Shown: positions 25,170 to 34,548 of the stretch, one piece after another
Layout of the letters: each line of letters opens with the position of its first letter
How positions within the stretch are numbered: the stretch's first letter is position 1
IMG/VR virus record: IMGVR_UViG_3300028361_000019
Location: 1-64,000 of that record
Strand: one strand, 5' to 3'
Source of the DNA: a virus
Length of the DNA stretch: 64,000 bases
Program-made: the position numbers and the translations under genes
Notes under the pieces: generated by a model
What the model was told of the DNA's origin: nothing
The model's database searches: none
The model's input: the letters and a program-made list of their open reading frames with translations, nothing else

Positions 25170-25721
25170 ATGGACACTATCAGGCTTATAATTAGAGAAG
25201 AAATCCGCATCATATTAAACGAAGAACGTCAAGGTGGTGGCTTAAGTCAGTTTATTAAGAACTGGGGCGATTTTGTATTAGATATTTCTGATTATAGAGA
25301 ACAAGATTTAGCACAGCTATATAAAGAGGGGGCCAATTCTCTAAGGTTTAATCTGGAACATAAAGAATTAATTTATCGTGGGATGTCAGTTAATGATGAA
25401 TGGCTTAATCAATTTATGAAAAGTGATTCTATAAGGTTAGGTAAATTCTGGTCTTTCGATAAAGTTGTTAGCAAAGATTTCATGCAAGCTCCAGATGTTT
25501 ATGATGATGAATTTTCTAAGTTTAAAGGGAAAAATAAATTGTTTATTATAGCTAAAGCTCCTGGGTATTTAAGTCATATTGATGTTGATGCTACGGTTGC
25601 TCATGGAATTGTCTCATCAGAAAGTGAATTAAGGCTATTAAAAGGCGCTCCACTTGACGTGGTTTCAATAAAGTTTAACGGCAAGGAGTTGAACTTCGAG
25701 AACAAGAATCTAACTTCTTAA
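25170..25721 (+). CDS. Putative ADP-ribosyltransferase with capsid-targeting-like N-terminus
   Basis: Start taken at ATG 25170 (MDTIRLIIREEIRII), which has a CATATTTATTAAT box just upstream; an ATG at 25140 would place the box inside the gene. Residues 1-20 form an amphipathic helix ending LNEE, like the cleaved targeting peptide of T4 packaged proteins (T4 Alt is also an ADP-ribosyltransferase). The catalytic R-S-E pattern is visible: LIYRGMS with Arg70, GKFWSFDKVVSKDF with Ser95 and GIVSSESELRLLKG with the ExE at 151-153. It would modify host proteins early in infection. The fold assignment is by motif only. Confidence 0.6.
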   Translation: MDTIRLIIREEIRIILNEERQGGGLSQFIKNWGDFVLDISDYREQDLAQLYKEGANSLRFNLEHKELIYRGMSVNDEWLNQFMKSDSIRLGKFWSFDKVVSKDFMQAPDVYDDEFSKFKGKNKLFIIAKAPGYLSHIDVDATVAHGIVSSESELRLLKGAPLDVVSIKFNGKELNFENKNLTS

Positions 25722-25772
25722 TAAAAACACTTTATCTGCTAATTTAACTGTTCCGTAAGTTCCTACTGCCAT
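25710..25772 (-). pseudogene. Stranded 5' end of the virion gene at 24156
   Basis: The frame from ATG 25772 reads MAVGTYGTVKLADKVFLLRS and stops. Its first eleven residues are identical to the N-terminus of the virion gene that starts at 24156. The upstream AT-rich leaders of both copies are also alike (ATTTATAT followed by an A-rich stretch). It overlaps the 3' end of the ADP-ribosyltransferase gene. It is most simply the original beginning of the virion gene, cut off by the endonuclease/ART insertion. Confidence 0.75.
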
Positions 25773-25816
25773 AGTCTTTTTGTTTAATATAAATAATTCA
25801 TAAAAAAAATAAAACC

Positions 25817-26647
25817 TTAAAGAGAAAACTCTATAAGTTCAAGGCCTCCATCTTCTTTGTATATGTCCAAATTTAGTTTTAAAGTTTCTCTCAAAGTAGA
25901 AAAATTAGATTCAAAAAATTCAAAATCAGTTTGTTTAGAGTTTATTATTGTTTCATAAAGATAATTTGCTCCACCAAAATCCGTTATGCTGCCGTCTTTT
26001 AGTATTTGTTCTGCAAAAATTAAGAGCCTAAATGAATGCCAAATTTCCTTCACAGCCCTATATAAATCTCCATTTGAATTAAATTTGCTCTTGGCTATGT
26101 TCCAAAGGTCATCTGATTCGAATTTAACTTTGTTTATAAGTTTATCACTATCTATGTCAACTGAAAAAGTCTTGTTGTCAATTATAATAAAATTTTCAGG
26201 ATAGCTAAGAGATTCGATTTCACGCATTTCATGGTTGTCTAATTTGTTTTGAAAGTCTTCTTGAGAAAAAATGTGAACATCAAAATCGTTTCCATCTATA
26301 TTTGTTTCTCTAAAAACGTTTCCACTAATATCAGTTGATATTGCTATTAAATCCCAGTCAGAACCAACGCCATCAACACCATAAAGCCTTGAGCCTTTTA
26401 CAGAAGCTAATTGTATTGATTCAATATTGACGCCTATGTTTTCAAACACACTCTCAATATCAACAGGTAATTCAATCTTATCTGATGCAGATTTTAATTT
26501 AGAAACATTTAAAAAAACAGGGTTTATATCAATGTTTTTAACGATTAGTTCTTGTTGTTTTTTGTAACCAATTTTAGTGTTTACGTTCTCATCTGTTTCG
26601 AGATTAATATCTACGAACCCTTGTAGTATAATATGTGTTCTTGCCAT
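25817..26647 (-). CDS. Predicted nucleotidyltransferase (COG3541/YcgL-like)
   Basis: The polymerase-beta-type signature GSRLYGVDGVGSDWDLIAI lies at residues 85-103 with catalytic Asp97 and Asp99, and a third acidic strand DFDVHIFS follows about 20 residues later. The helical C-terminus (AVKEIWHSFRLLIFAEQIL) fits the 'predicted nucleotidyltransferase' family found in large phages and bacteria. It adds a nucleotide to an unknown substrate (RNA end, protein or small molecule). It lies alone between virion genes, so it is a likely moron. The family is fairly certain, the substrate is not. Confidence 0.75.
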   Translation of the reverse strand: MARTHIILQGFVDINLETDENVNTKIGYKKQQELIVKNIDINPVFLNVSKLKSASDKIELPVDIESVFENIGVNIESIQLASVKGSRLYGVDGVGSDWDLIAISTDISGNVFRETNIDGNDFDVHIFSQEDFQNKLDNHEMREIESLSYPENFIIIDNKTFSVDIDSDKLINKVKFESDDLWNIAKSKFNSNGDLYRAVKEIWHSFRLLIFAEQILKDGSITDFGGANYLYETIINSKQTDFEFFESNFSTLRETLKLNLDIYKEDGGLELIEFSL

Positions 26648-26743
26648 TTTTATATTTATTTTACAATGTCTTATTTGCTACTGATATTTTAGCTTTTTTT
26701 TGATAAAACCTACTGCTCCATTAGATTTTAAAACTATAACTCA

Positions 26744-27385
26744 TCAATAATATCCGTAGCCGTAATTATCTCCTGTAGAATCATCTCCATTGTCTGGGAT
26801 GAAATCATTCATCACTTCTGTTATATTTTCAAAATAAACCCTCGCTCTATCGGTTTGGCTATAGCTTCTTCTTATAAAAACAGGGATATAATAACTTGGT
26901 TCATATGTAAATGTGGTAAGCGCTGAAAATACTTTTAACTCTCGCTCTGTTCCGTTAATACTCAGAGGGATATGCTGAAGACCTTTTGATGGTGCTACAC
27001 CGTTGTACTTAAAAGCTATAGTGTCGATTACAGTCATACCAGTTGTGCCAACAAGGCTGTTTTCTATAACTTCAGAAGGAGGAAACTGATTGTTCACAAC
27101 ACTTGAATTATAGTAATTATTAAACACATCTGACAATTTTTGGTCGCTATTGTAAATCTCTCCAAACTCAACAGTTGTTGTTGCTCCAGTTAAATAAGAA
27201 TAAAAATCATTTATGATAACTAAGTTATCATTGTTATTTAAAAAATTTCTAACATTAGAATAGTTAACAATACCGTTTCCAAGCCCTTGAATTTTATTCA
27301 CCTGGTATCCATTCACATTTTGTAAAGTAGAATTAACTGTCGATGTTTCTCCAGTAAGTGTGATTAATATTTTGTGCTTTTGCAT
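26744..27385 (-). CDS. Probable virion protein, 213 aa
   Basis: The protein starts MQKHKILITLTGETSTVNST and is rich in Asn, Tyr and Thr, with a C-terminal tail of Asp/Gly/Tyr (DNGDDSTGDNYGYGYY). It lies two bases downstream of the next virion-type gene. No family is recognised. Composition and position between a 171-residue protein and the nucleotidyltransferase suggest a structural or assembly role. Confidence 0.6.
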   Translation of the reverse strand: MQKHKILITLTGETSTVNSTLQNVNGYQVNKIQGLGNGIVNYSNVRNFLNNNDNLVIINDFYSYLTGATTTVEFGEIYNSDQKLSDVFNNYYNSSVVNNQFPPSEVIENSLVGTTGMTVIDTIAFKYNGVAPSKGLQHIPLSINGTERELKVFSALTTFTYEPSYYIPVFIRRSYSQTDRARVYFENITEVMNDFIPDNGDDSTGDNYGYGYY

Positions 27386-27387
27386 TA

Positions 27388-27903
27388 TTATTTATTTATA
27401 TCTATGTCAAAATAGTCTGCCTTAGATATTATATGATTTGGAACTACGTTCACTTTATCAATATCATCAAGAGTTGTTTCTATTGGAGTTCCTTTGTTCC
27501 AAGGGAATTCGTTAATACCTATTTGGTCAAACCAAAATATAACTTCTGAATTACTCGCCTCAGAAACCTCTGCTCTAACGTCACGAATAAAATCAATCAT
27601 ATCATTTGTTAAGTCGCTTCCGTATCTAACTTTATTTTGTGTAATACCATCAAAGAAAGATAATTCAATAAAAAATGGATTAATCTCTTGCCTTGTAATT
27701 ACCTCAATTTCTTCCTCTCTGTTTATTTGAACATATTCAAACACCTCATTTGTTCTCGTTAAAAATATAGGCAAATGAAAGTCGAATTCTGGATTGAAAT
27801 AATATTTCTTATCTTTGTGTAAGAAATTCCAACAACCTGGAGCTATCTCCACGGCATCAACGTAAATTTCGTATTGTTGTATGTTATCTATATTCTCCAT
27901 CAA
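27388..27903 (-). CDS. Uncharacterised protein, 171 aa
   Basis: The visible features are MENIDNIQQYEIYVDAVEIA at the start and RDVRAEVSEASNSEVIFWFD in the middle, suggesting an alpha/beta fold. A CTATTTATAATTG box lies only four bases upstream of the ATG, so the transcript would be leaderless or nearly so. It sits between a Calx-beta virion protein and a 213-residue gene. Likely a tail assembly or minor structural protein by context; no family recognised. Confidence 0.6.
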   Translation of the reverse strand: MMENIDNIQQYEIYVDAVEIAPGCWNFLHKDKKYYFNPEFDFHLPIFLTRTNEVFEYVQINREEEIEVITRQEINPFFIELSFFDGITQNKVRYGSDLTNDMIDFIRDVRAEVSEASNSEVIFWFDQIGINEFPWNKGTPIETTLDDIDKVNVVPNHIISKADYFDIDINK

Positions 27904-27915
27904 TTATAAATAGTC

Positions 27916-30018
27916 TTAAGATAAAACTTTAGATATTCCTATCAAATTATTACATGTAATTAAATCAGCAACAAGTGGGGCTGGTCTAAATGAAGGCAGA
28001 TAACCAGAAGAGTGAGTGTTTGTGGCTGTGGCTTCTTCTGAATTAAACACAAGACCTGCAAGAAGAGCGATTCCATTTAAGTAATACCCATCAGTATCAA
28101 GAGTGTTTGTTATAGGGTTACATACAGCAACATTTCCTGGAGGCAAGCTTGGTCCAGAAACGTTTTGTATAGGAGTAACCAAATACACATCAGCGCCAGA
28201 TGGTGTGGCAGCAATATTTGTAGCTGGAACAAATACGGTTTTAAATCCAGGCTTTTTAATCTCAAAACTATACTTACAACTTGTAGCGTTATTATCATTA
28301 GCATATAACTTCAGCTCAAAAGGGATTTGCTCAGTTATAGAAGAAACTCTTCCTCCAGTATAATTTGGAGTTTCATTAAAACCTTGAAGTGCGTAATCTC
28401 CACTACCTGGAAAGAACCCTCCAGTCTCTTGAGGTATGAATCCATTAATGTTATACGCTGGATGCTTAGCAGTTAAAGTAACAATTTTAAATTGCTGTGT
28501 AATTGTAAATGGCGGCTCAATGTTAACTCCTGCGTATTTTTGTGTTATTTTCTCAACAAAATCATCTGCAACAAGAGGTCCATTAGCAAATCTAATTCCA
28601 TTTATGAAAAATGGCCCATTATAATAATTTGAACCTCCGAACCCAAACCCTGTATCTTTTTCTCTAAAATCAAAAACTGCTGTTTCTTTTGGTAAAGAAT
28701 CGTGGTTTACATATTTAGAATCTACAGACAAAGTTATGCTATCACCAGCTGCAAATAATTGCTCTTGCGTTGTAACTCCAGGAATTACAGGCAGCACAGT
28801 AGAGCCTCCTTCGTTCTTTATCTCAACCTCAAAAGTGTCATTCATAAAGAACCTGAAGTTATTGTTAACATCGGTTGGTGAACCAACACCTTCTTTTGCT
28901 CCAAATATATTCATTTGATAACCTGGAAATTGTCCAAGGTTTTCTGGGAATATTAATGGGTCGGTAATTGGGTTTATGTTGTTAATAATTTTTTGGAAGT
29001 TGTATGTAACAGATACTTTAGGAGTAAGGTCTTTTATAGAAACCGTGGTTGCTTCTATGTTTACAACCCCTTGGTCTGTAGTTGCGTTGACAGGGTTATC
29101 TAAAGAAAGAGAAAATGTTTCTTCATTCTTCTCAATAATATAATCACTTAATGCAGTAATATTTATTTCTAACTCTTGTTGTCCAACGCCCCAATTTAGA
29201 GTCATAGGGAAGTTAAAAGGAAATGTGTCCACAGTGAAATCTAATCCAGGAGCAGCTGTGTCATACGCTTCCGCTGTTGGTGATGTCAAATTAACTGTAA
29301 CACTTTCAGTTCCGAATACACTTGGCTCTGTCAACTGAACTATCACAGTACCCTCTTCGCCTTCATCCAAATAGTAAGCTGATTGTCCAAATCTAATATT
29401 TCTCTTAAGAACTTTTTCGATTTGGAAGTTGTTTTTAATCCAATGTTTGTTATAGAAAAATGGAAAGTCGTTTTGTATAATTTCAAAACCACCATTTATC
29501 CCAAGGTCAATAGTGTCTGTTCCATATTCAACGAAAACTCCATCAGAATCTTTGAATACGAGTTTTTGTTCAACTACAGTTCTTGCGTAATCAACTCCAT
29601 TTCCAGCAATCTCAAGGTAGATAGTATCTGATAATTCATAATTATTAAGCTCAATAATATACTTTCCTCTATGTTTTCCAAAAACATTTTTGTCTCCAAA
29701 ACCTATTGGCTGAGAAGTTATTGTGGCTATCTGATTTCCAAGAACCTGAGCTCCGAACAAAATGTTAGAGTTAGCATAAGCCTTGATTGTTAAATTATCA
29801 CAATCAATCAAAGGAGAGTTTATTATACCATAAACCCTAAAGCTTCTGGAAGCGTTTCTCTCTTTTCTAAATTGCTCAGCAAGGTCAAAGTTATTATCAA
29901 ACCTTTCTCTTTTGATTAGGTTGAATTTTTGCTGAAGGTTTACGTTGATGTAAATATCATCTATTCCTTTTGCAAGAAAATCTTCACTACCGAGCACTAT
30001 TTTTTTCTTATCGTCCAT
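27916..30018 (-). CDS. Tail-associated protein with Calx-beta domain, 700 aa
   Basis: The start chosen is ATG 30018 (MDDKKKIVLGSEDFL), two bases after the preceding gene's stop; a further upstream ATG would add a 20-residue stretch that overlaps that gene in another frame. Residues about 220-330 form a Calx-beta domain: DEGEEGTVIVQL, then FTVDTFPF, then GQQELEINITALSD, then EETFSLSL. The rest is beta-rich Ig-like sequence. Calx-beta domains bind calcium and are common in surface adhesins and phage appendages. Likely a tail or head decoration fibre. Confidence 0.75.
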   Translation of the reverse strand: MDDKKKIVLGSEDFLAKGIDDIYINVNLQQKFNLIKRERFDNNFDLAEQFRKERNASRSFRVYGIINSPLIDCDNLTIKAYANSNILFGAQVLGNQIATITSQPIGFGDKNVFGKHRGKYIIELNNYELSDTIYLEIAGNGVDYARTVVEQKLVFKDSDGVFVEYGTDTIDLGINGGFEIIQNDFPFFYNKHWIKNNFQIEKVLKRNIRFGQSAYYLDEGEEGTVIVQLTEPSVFGTESVTVNLTSPTAEAYDTAAPGLDFTVDTFPFNFPMTLNWGVGQQELEINITALSDYIIEKNEETFSLSLDNPVNATTDQGVVNIEATTVSIKDLTPKVSVTYNFQKIINNINPITDPLIFPENLGQFPGYQMNIFGAKEGVGSPTDVNNNFRFFMNDTFEVEIKNEGGSTVLPVIPGVTTQEQLFAAGDSITLSVDSKYVNHDSLPKETAVFDFREKDTGFGFGGSNYYNGPFFINGIRFANGPLVADDFVEKITQKYAGVNIEPPFTITQQFKIVTLTAKHPAYNINGFIPQETGGFFPGSGDYALQGFNETPNYTGGRVSSITEQIPFELKLYANDNNATSCKYSFEIKKPGFKTVFVPATNIAATPSGADVYLVTPIQNVSGPSLPPGNVAVCNPITNTLDTDGYYLNGIALLAGLVFNSEEATATNTHSSGYLPSFRPAPLVADLITCNNLIGISKVLS

Positions 30019-30020
30019 AG

Positions 30021-33000
30021 TTATATTTTTTGCATTGGGATTGTGATAATATCTCCATTTAAAGCACTGCTTCCACAATCTGGGGTAATACCTCCAGCTA
30101 AAAATCTCATTTCTATAATATAACCTCCTCCAGTAGTATTTGGAACCTGGAATAGGGCTCCATTCATTCGTGCGTTCATAGTGTTGTTATTGTCTGGGAA
30201 ACCGCCAGAAGTTCTACATCCTGAATTTGTGCCAGACTCTTTCAAAGAAGTTTTAACGTTACCATAACTTGTTGTTAAAGTGTAAACAGGAGGTGTAGAC
30301 GCTGCGGCAACAGATGAGCCATTTATAGTTATTTGCCCAGGCACATTAGAGTTACCAGGCAACGTGTTACCATCCTTATCTCTACATAAAATATTCTTAA
30401 ACTTAATAGCGTAATTTGCAACAGCATATTCGCTGGTTCCAAAGTTAAAATTAGAATTCCCAGGCAATTCTATAGAAGCACCTTGCAGTGGTAATTCTGA
30501 CATTGTAAAAGTGTATGACTCACCTGGGCCAAGAGTTATAGTTGTTCCTGGTATTTTTGCATCTATATTTCCATTGTTTTTTATCTCAACTTGAAGGTGG
30601 TTGGTATAACCAAAGAAGGCGTGCTGACTTGCTCCGCCACCAGTTACTTTAGAGAAAAGTTCGTCTTGCAGGTTATTGCCCTCTGTATTATATGCTATTT
30701 TAATTTTTTGAGTACCATTAGGTCCTCTTTGAAAGTAAAAGTCTGAAAAGAAGTAAATAGCAGATGTAGGTATAACCTCTGGCCCTCTTTCGATTCTATC
30801 ATTAGGGTCAATTACTCTATATAAACTAAGTGCCCCCTCGGAATATGTCGCATTATTATCAAGTGCAAGAGCAATATCTTTATCCTCAAAATTATAAACA
30901 TCAATAGGTAAATTTTGAACTTGTACGATATTGTTACCATTACTTTGCCCTACAGACAAAATGCCTGGTTCATAATTTGGACCTGTCATTCCAGCGCCAT
31001 CTCTTGTTGCTTGAGAAAATATAGTATCTCCCCATGGTTCTGCAGAAACTGGAGGCCAGCCCTCTGGTCTCAACCAATATCCATACCCACACTCAGCTCT
31101 TTGATATTTCTCTCCATTAAGAACTTTAGAAACGCCACCTTGCACTGGAAAACTTCCATTAGATGGCTCATACCCATTTGAATATGTTTCATTCCAAGCG
31201 ACCCCTGCTTCATATTTGTATATAAATCCTGCTGTAACTTCTTTTGAAAACCTATTAGGGAACCAAAAAACGTTTGACGCACTATACTGAACACCGTACC
31301 CTCCAGCTATTCCTGGAGTTATTATACTTGATAGACTTACGCTAAGGCCGTTTAGGTCTCCATCTTTATATTCAGGCTGTTCAAGATAGCGTGGATTAGC
31401 TCCTGGCAATCTACCTGCCATTGTAGCTCTAATATAGTTAGGGTCAATTGGCTTGGCTGGAATTTTATACTTATCTGGATACAGATGATTCCATGGTTTA
31501 TCATAAGGAGGAAAAGTTTGGAATCCTGTGTTAGTGTTTGGAGTATCAGAACTATCTCCTCTGTTTTGATGGAAATGGTCTCTACCAATCCAGCCTCCTG
31601 GTTGATTCGTGTATCCCCAATCTCTTTGGAAACCTGTTGTTCTAAATATTGAACCTGGTTGATTATAATAAAGCTTGAATTCGTATCCAGCAAGCCAAAC
31701 GCCTTGTGATGTCGGCTCTGTTCTTGGAACACCGTCATTATCTGTTCTATAACCTTTAGGGTCATACATATTTGCAGGAACCTTAAAGGCTCTAAATCCA
31801 TGTTCAAAAAACTTAGCAGACTTTTTAAGTTGAGGAAACTCATTCTCCCAAAGAAGAGTGTGTTCTTCGTCTTTGTCATATATATTATGAATCTCAACTA
31901 CAGGTACATTTTTTACTGGAAAGCCTTCTTTTGACATATCTTTAATGTCAACATTAAGGGTTGGAGAAAAGTTAAGCAATTCTACAGAACCAAGCTTGTT
32001 GTTATCGTAAGCCATTGGCGGAACATAGTATGTCGCCCACTTCTTAAGGTCATAATTAACAACTATGTCAAGTTCGGTGTATCCTGTTTGTATTGTACCC
32101 CATGATTTTACTACATTAATTGGAAATTGCTTAAAAGAAAAATTTGGAATGGTGTCAAGAATATTATCTTCACTCGCTGGGAATTGAAAGAAATTTAAGG
32201 CAATTTCATCCTTAGTAAGACCTTGTTTAAATAGGTCTACTTCAAATACAACGATTTGACTTCCGATTGGGGCATCATAAATTATAAACTCCCCATTTTC
32301 ATTGGTAGTAGTAATGTATTTATATTGGTCTGGAACTGATGTAAAATGAGAAACTGACCTAAGATAGCTTTCTGTGTCTGCACTAAAAGATTCAGCATTA
32401 AAATACTCACCTGGATTTGAATTTTCTTTATTGTTTAAATAAAGCCTGTCTCCATTTACATCTGTTGATGTTGATACTGGGTAATCTTCAGATGGGTTAA
32501 AGACACCTATAGGAGTGTTTCTAAGTGGGATGCTTATATTGTTACCTTCTACGTCTTTTATTGTCTGACGTGCCATTAATCTACCAAATACAACACCTGT
32601 ATTCGCTTCTTGAGTTGGCATACTATTTACAAGGTTGTTGTAAATATTTAAAGTATCAAGAGTGTCGTGGGTTCTGTTTAATTTTATGTTTACATAGAAG
32701 TCGTCAATCTCATGATAAGAATGAAATACGTATTCTAAATGAGCAGGAACAGCGGCATTAGGGTCAATAACTACTCCTGAGTCTGCAAAAGTTGTTCCTC
32801 CAGTGTTAAGAGCTGCGCTTATTGTGCTTACAAATTTTGTATGAAGATTCTCGACTTCTGGCTGTCTAAGGATTCTATTTACATCAATAGAATATGAGTA
32901 ACCTGTTGTGTAATTGTTTGTAATAGAGGAGAGCGGTACGTGAATGTTGTCTGAATTTCTTTTCCAAAGACTGGTTCCATTAAAAGTTGTAACATCAGCA

Positions 33001-33152
33001 ACATTATTGTTATTGTCAAATTCAACTATTGTAGGAACTATATCGAAATCATTTTCAATACCTGGAACTTTATCTAACTTGGTGCTAAAGTATGTTAAAG
33101 TGGTCCCAGTGGTAAAATTTTTAATCGTTATTTCCTCTCTTTGAATGCTCAT
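30021..33152 (-). CDS. Large virion protein, 1043 aa
   Basis: A very long beta-rich protein with TTTNENGEFIIYDAPIGSQI near residue 280, resembling a carboxypeptidase-regulatory-like (Ig-like) fold used in phage appendages. A Trp/Tyr/Gly/Pro-rich middle follows (GWIGRDHFHQNRG; YGYWLRPEGWPPVSAE), and the C-terminus has YIIEMRFLAGGITPDCG. A TATATTTAATATAAAA box precedes the ATG. It is followed after two bases by the Calx-beta protein, so the two probably belong to the same tail structure. No enzymatic motif was seen. Confidence 0.7.
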   Translation of the reverse strand: MSIQREEITIKNFTTGTTLTYFSTKLDKVPGIENDFDIVPTIVEFDNNNNVADVTTFNGTSLWKRNSDNIHVPLSSITNNYTTGYSYSIDVNRILRQPEVENLHTKFVSTISAALNTGGTTFADSGVVIDPNAAVPAHLEYVFHSYHEIDDFYVNIKLNRTHDTLDTLNIYNNLVNSMPTQEANTGVVFGRLMARQTIKDVEGNNISIPLRNTPIGVFNPSEDYPVSTSTDVNGDRLYLNNKENSNPGEYFNAESFSADTESYLRSVSHFTSVPDQYKYITTTNENGEFIIYDAPIGSQIVVFEVDLFKQGLTKDEIALNFFQFPASEDNILDTIPNFSFKQFPINVVKSWGTIQTGYTELDIVVNYDLKKWATYYVPPMAYDNNKLGSVELLNFSPTLNVDIKDMSKEGFPVKNVPVVEIHNIYDKDEEHTLLWENEFPQLKKSAKFFEHGFRAFKVPANMYDPKGYRTDNDGVPRTEPTSQGVWLAGYEFKLYYNQPGSIFRTTGFQRDWGYTNQPGGWIGRDHFHQNRGDSSDTPNTNTGFQTFPPYDKPWNHLYPDKYKIPAKPIDPNYIRATMAGRLPGANPRYLEQPEYKDGDLNGLSVSLSSIITPGIAGGYGVQYSASNVFWFPNRFSKEVTAGFIYKYEAGVAWNETYSNGYEPSNGSFPVQGGVSKVLNGEKYQRAECGYGYWLRPEGWPPVSAEPWGDTIFSQATRDGAGMTGPNYEPGILSVGQSNGNNIVQVQNLPIDVYNFEDKDIALALDNNATYSEGALSLYRVIDPNDRIERGPEVIPTSAIYFFSDFYFQRGPNGTQKIKIAYNTEGNNLQDELFSKVTGGGASQHAFFGYTNHLQVEIKNNGNIDAKIPGTTITLGPGESYTFTMSELPLQGASIELPGNSNFNFGTSEYAVANYAIKFKNILCRDKDGNTLPGNSNVPGQITINGSSVAAASTPPVYTLTTSYGNVKTSLKESGTNSGCRTSGGFPDNNNTMNARMNGALFQVPNTTGGGYIIEMRFLAGGITPDCGSSALNGDIITIPMQKI

Positions 33153-33243
33153 TCTCTTTTATATTAAATATAAGCAAAGAAAAATATGAGATAAATAGTT
33201 AATCTCATTTTTTTCTAAATTTATAAAACCTTATTAAAAAAAT

Positions 33244-33577
33244 TTATACTAAATTAATAGACTCAATTTTTTCTTTGACTGGGTTAAATAACAAAATGTT
33301 TTCAACACCACCTTCGGTTATAATAACCCCATCATAATTGCTGTGTAACCAATTTAAAACACCCCTCGTTCTTTCTATTAGATTTGAGGGTAGTTTTATA
33401 AACAAACTCACCATAACTTGAAGCTTCATTTTTATTTGGTGAAAAAAACGTCCCATCATAAACATGTCCTATATCATTAAAATCATGTTTATTTGGAGTC
33501 CCATGATAAATAACACTATGATTTTTATGGAGGATATTAGTTATTTCTTCTTGAATTATTTCACGAATCTTATTCAT
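33244..33577 (-). pseudogene. ADP-ribosyltransferase-like protein, frameshifted
   Basis: The frame from ATG 33577 starts MNKIREIIQEEITNIL, the same amphipathic N-terminus as the ART at 25170. It continues SVIYHGTPNKHDF, then GTFFSPNKNEASSYGEFVYK, the strand-1 His/Gly-Thr and 'S...A..YG' motifs of ART/PARP-like proteins, before stopping at 33332. Coding continues one frame over (about 33421 down to 33244): LIERTRGVLNWLHSNYDGVI and ENILLFNPVKEKI, the usual C-terminal 'D.vi...e.vvfnp..i'. The shift falls near TATAAAACTACCC. It was probably an intact protein of about 110 residues. Its start overlaps the HNH endonuclease gene as ATGAATAA. Confidence 0.6.
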
Positions 33578-34481
33578 GATTATAAATAGTTAATAATTCT
33601 TTTTTAGTTATTGAACAATTATGGTTTTTCATTAGATTATCTTCCCATGGAATCATTTCTAAATTTATAATATTTCCAATTATCTCTGGGTCTATATTAT
33701 TTCTAAACCCTTTTGCAATCGAAAACCTATGGTCAAGGTGATAATTTCCATCTACTCCAGCTTGACCTCTCTTGTTGTAGTTTTCTAATGTATCAAGAGG
33801 TTGTTGATTTGTTATTGTTCGAACTTTTTGATAATACTTCTTGAATTCTGGGAGTATCTCTTGATATTTCTTATAGGTATATCCAGTTCTTTGTAGGTAT
33901 ATGTGGTCATATGCTCCAGATTCTTTTTTTAATTTCCTTGTTTTTCTTACTTTATTTTTATGCTCTTCAGATATAACCTTGTCGAGCATGCCTTTATGTT
34001 TATCTTCTACCCTAATTATATTTAACTTTTTAAGAATTTTATTCACTCCAGAATATGACATACCAATGATATTTGCTACTTCTGGAATTGGTATTCCACT
34101 TAAGTAAAGGATTTTAATTTCTTCTGTTTTTGGATTTTTATAATTTTCTCTATATCCTGGTTTTCTTAAATCAACCTCATTATCTCTCAATATTTTCAGA
34201 ACCGAAGGTTTAGAACACCCGATAATTTTAGCTATCTCAATTGATGTTTTCTCTTCATTAACATATAAATAAACAACCTTGTCTACAGGAAGTTTACTAC
34301 CTCTTTTAACGCCTTTTTTAGCTTTACTTATACTGCGTGTGGAGTATCCGTTTCTCTTGATGATTTTTGATACTCCTGTAGAGCTTATACCAACTTCTTT
34401 GGCTACCTTTGTGGTAGACATCTTTTTATTGATGTATAAATCAATTATTTTATCCTCTATTTCTTTGTTTAATTTTTTCAT
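33570..34481 (-). CDS. HNH homing endonuclease with repeated helix-turn-helix
   Basis: The 303 residues contain three N-terminal helix-turn-helix units (STTKVAKEVGISSTGVSKII; TSIEIAKIIGCSKPSVLKIL; PIPEVANIIGMSYSGVNKIL), probably the DNA-recognition part. The HNH-type core follows: GNYHLDHRFSIAKGF with His ligands, then NIINLEMIPWEDNLMKNHN, the usual 'NL..ip...N..K' end. A CTATTTATTATT box lies about 25 bases upstream. The stop overlaps the start of the ART-like relic. It follows the baseplate gene gp6 after 68 bases, a common place for free-standing homing endonucleases. Confidence 0.85.
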   Translation of the reverse strand: MKKLNKEIEDKIIDLYINKKMSTTKVAKEVGISSTGVSKIIKRNGYSTRSISKAKKGVKRGSKLPVDKVVYLYVNEEKTSIEIAKIIGCSKPSVLKILRDNEVDLRKPGYRENYKNPKTEEIKILYLSGIPIPEVANIIGMSYSGVNKILKKLNIIRVEDKHKGMLDKVISEEHKNKVRKTRKLKKESGAYDHIYLQRTGYTYKKYQEILPEFKKYYQKVRTITNQQPLDTLENYNKRGQAGVDGNYHLDHRFSIAKGFRNNIDPEIIGNIINLEMIPWEDNLMKNHNCSITKKELLTIYNHE

Positions 34482-34548
34482 AATAAAAAAGTATCTATCT
34501 AATAATAAATAGAGACAAAAAAATAAAGTTAGAAGTAAAATTTCCTGG

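Noticed and set aside
30019-30078. Upstream start (30078) for the Calx-beta protein
   Set aside because: The extra residues lie in an overlap with the preceding gene and are Trp/Lys/Tyr-rich without fit; ATG 30018 leaves a two-base gap, normal for this operon.
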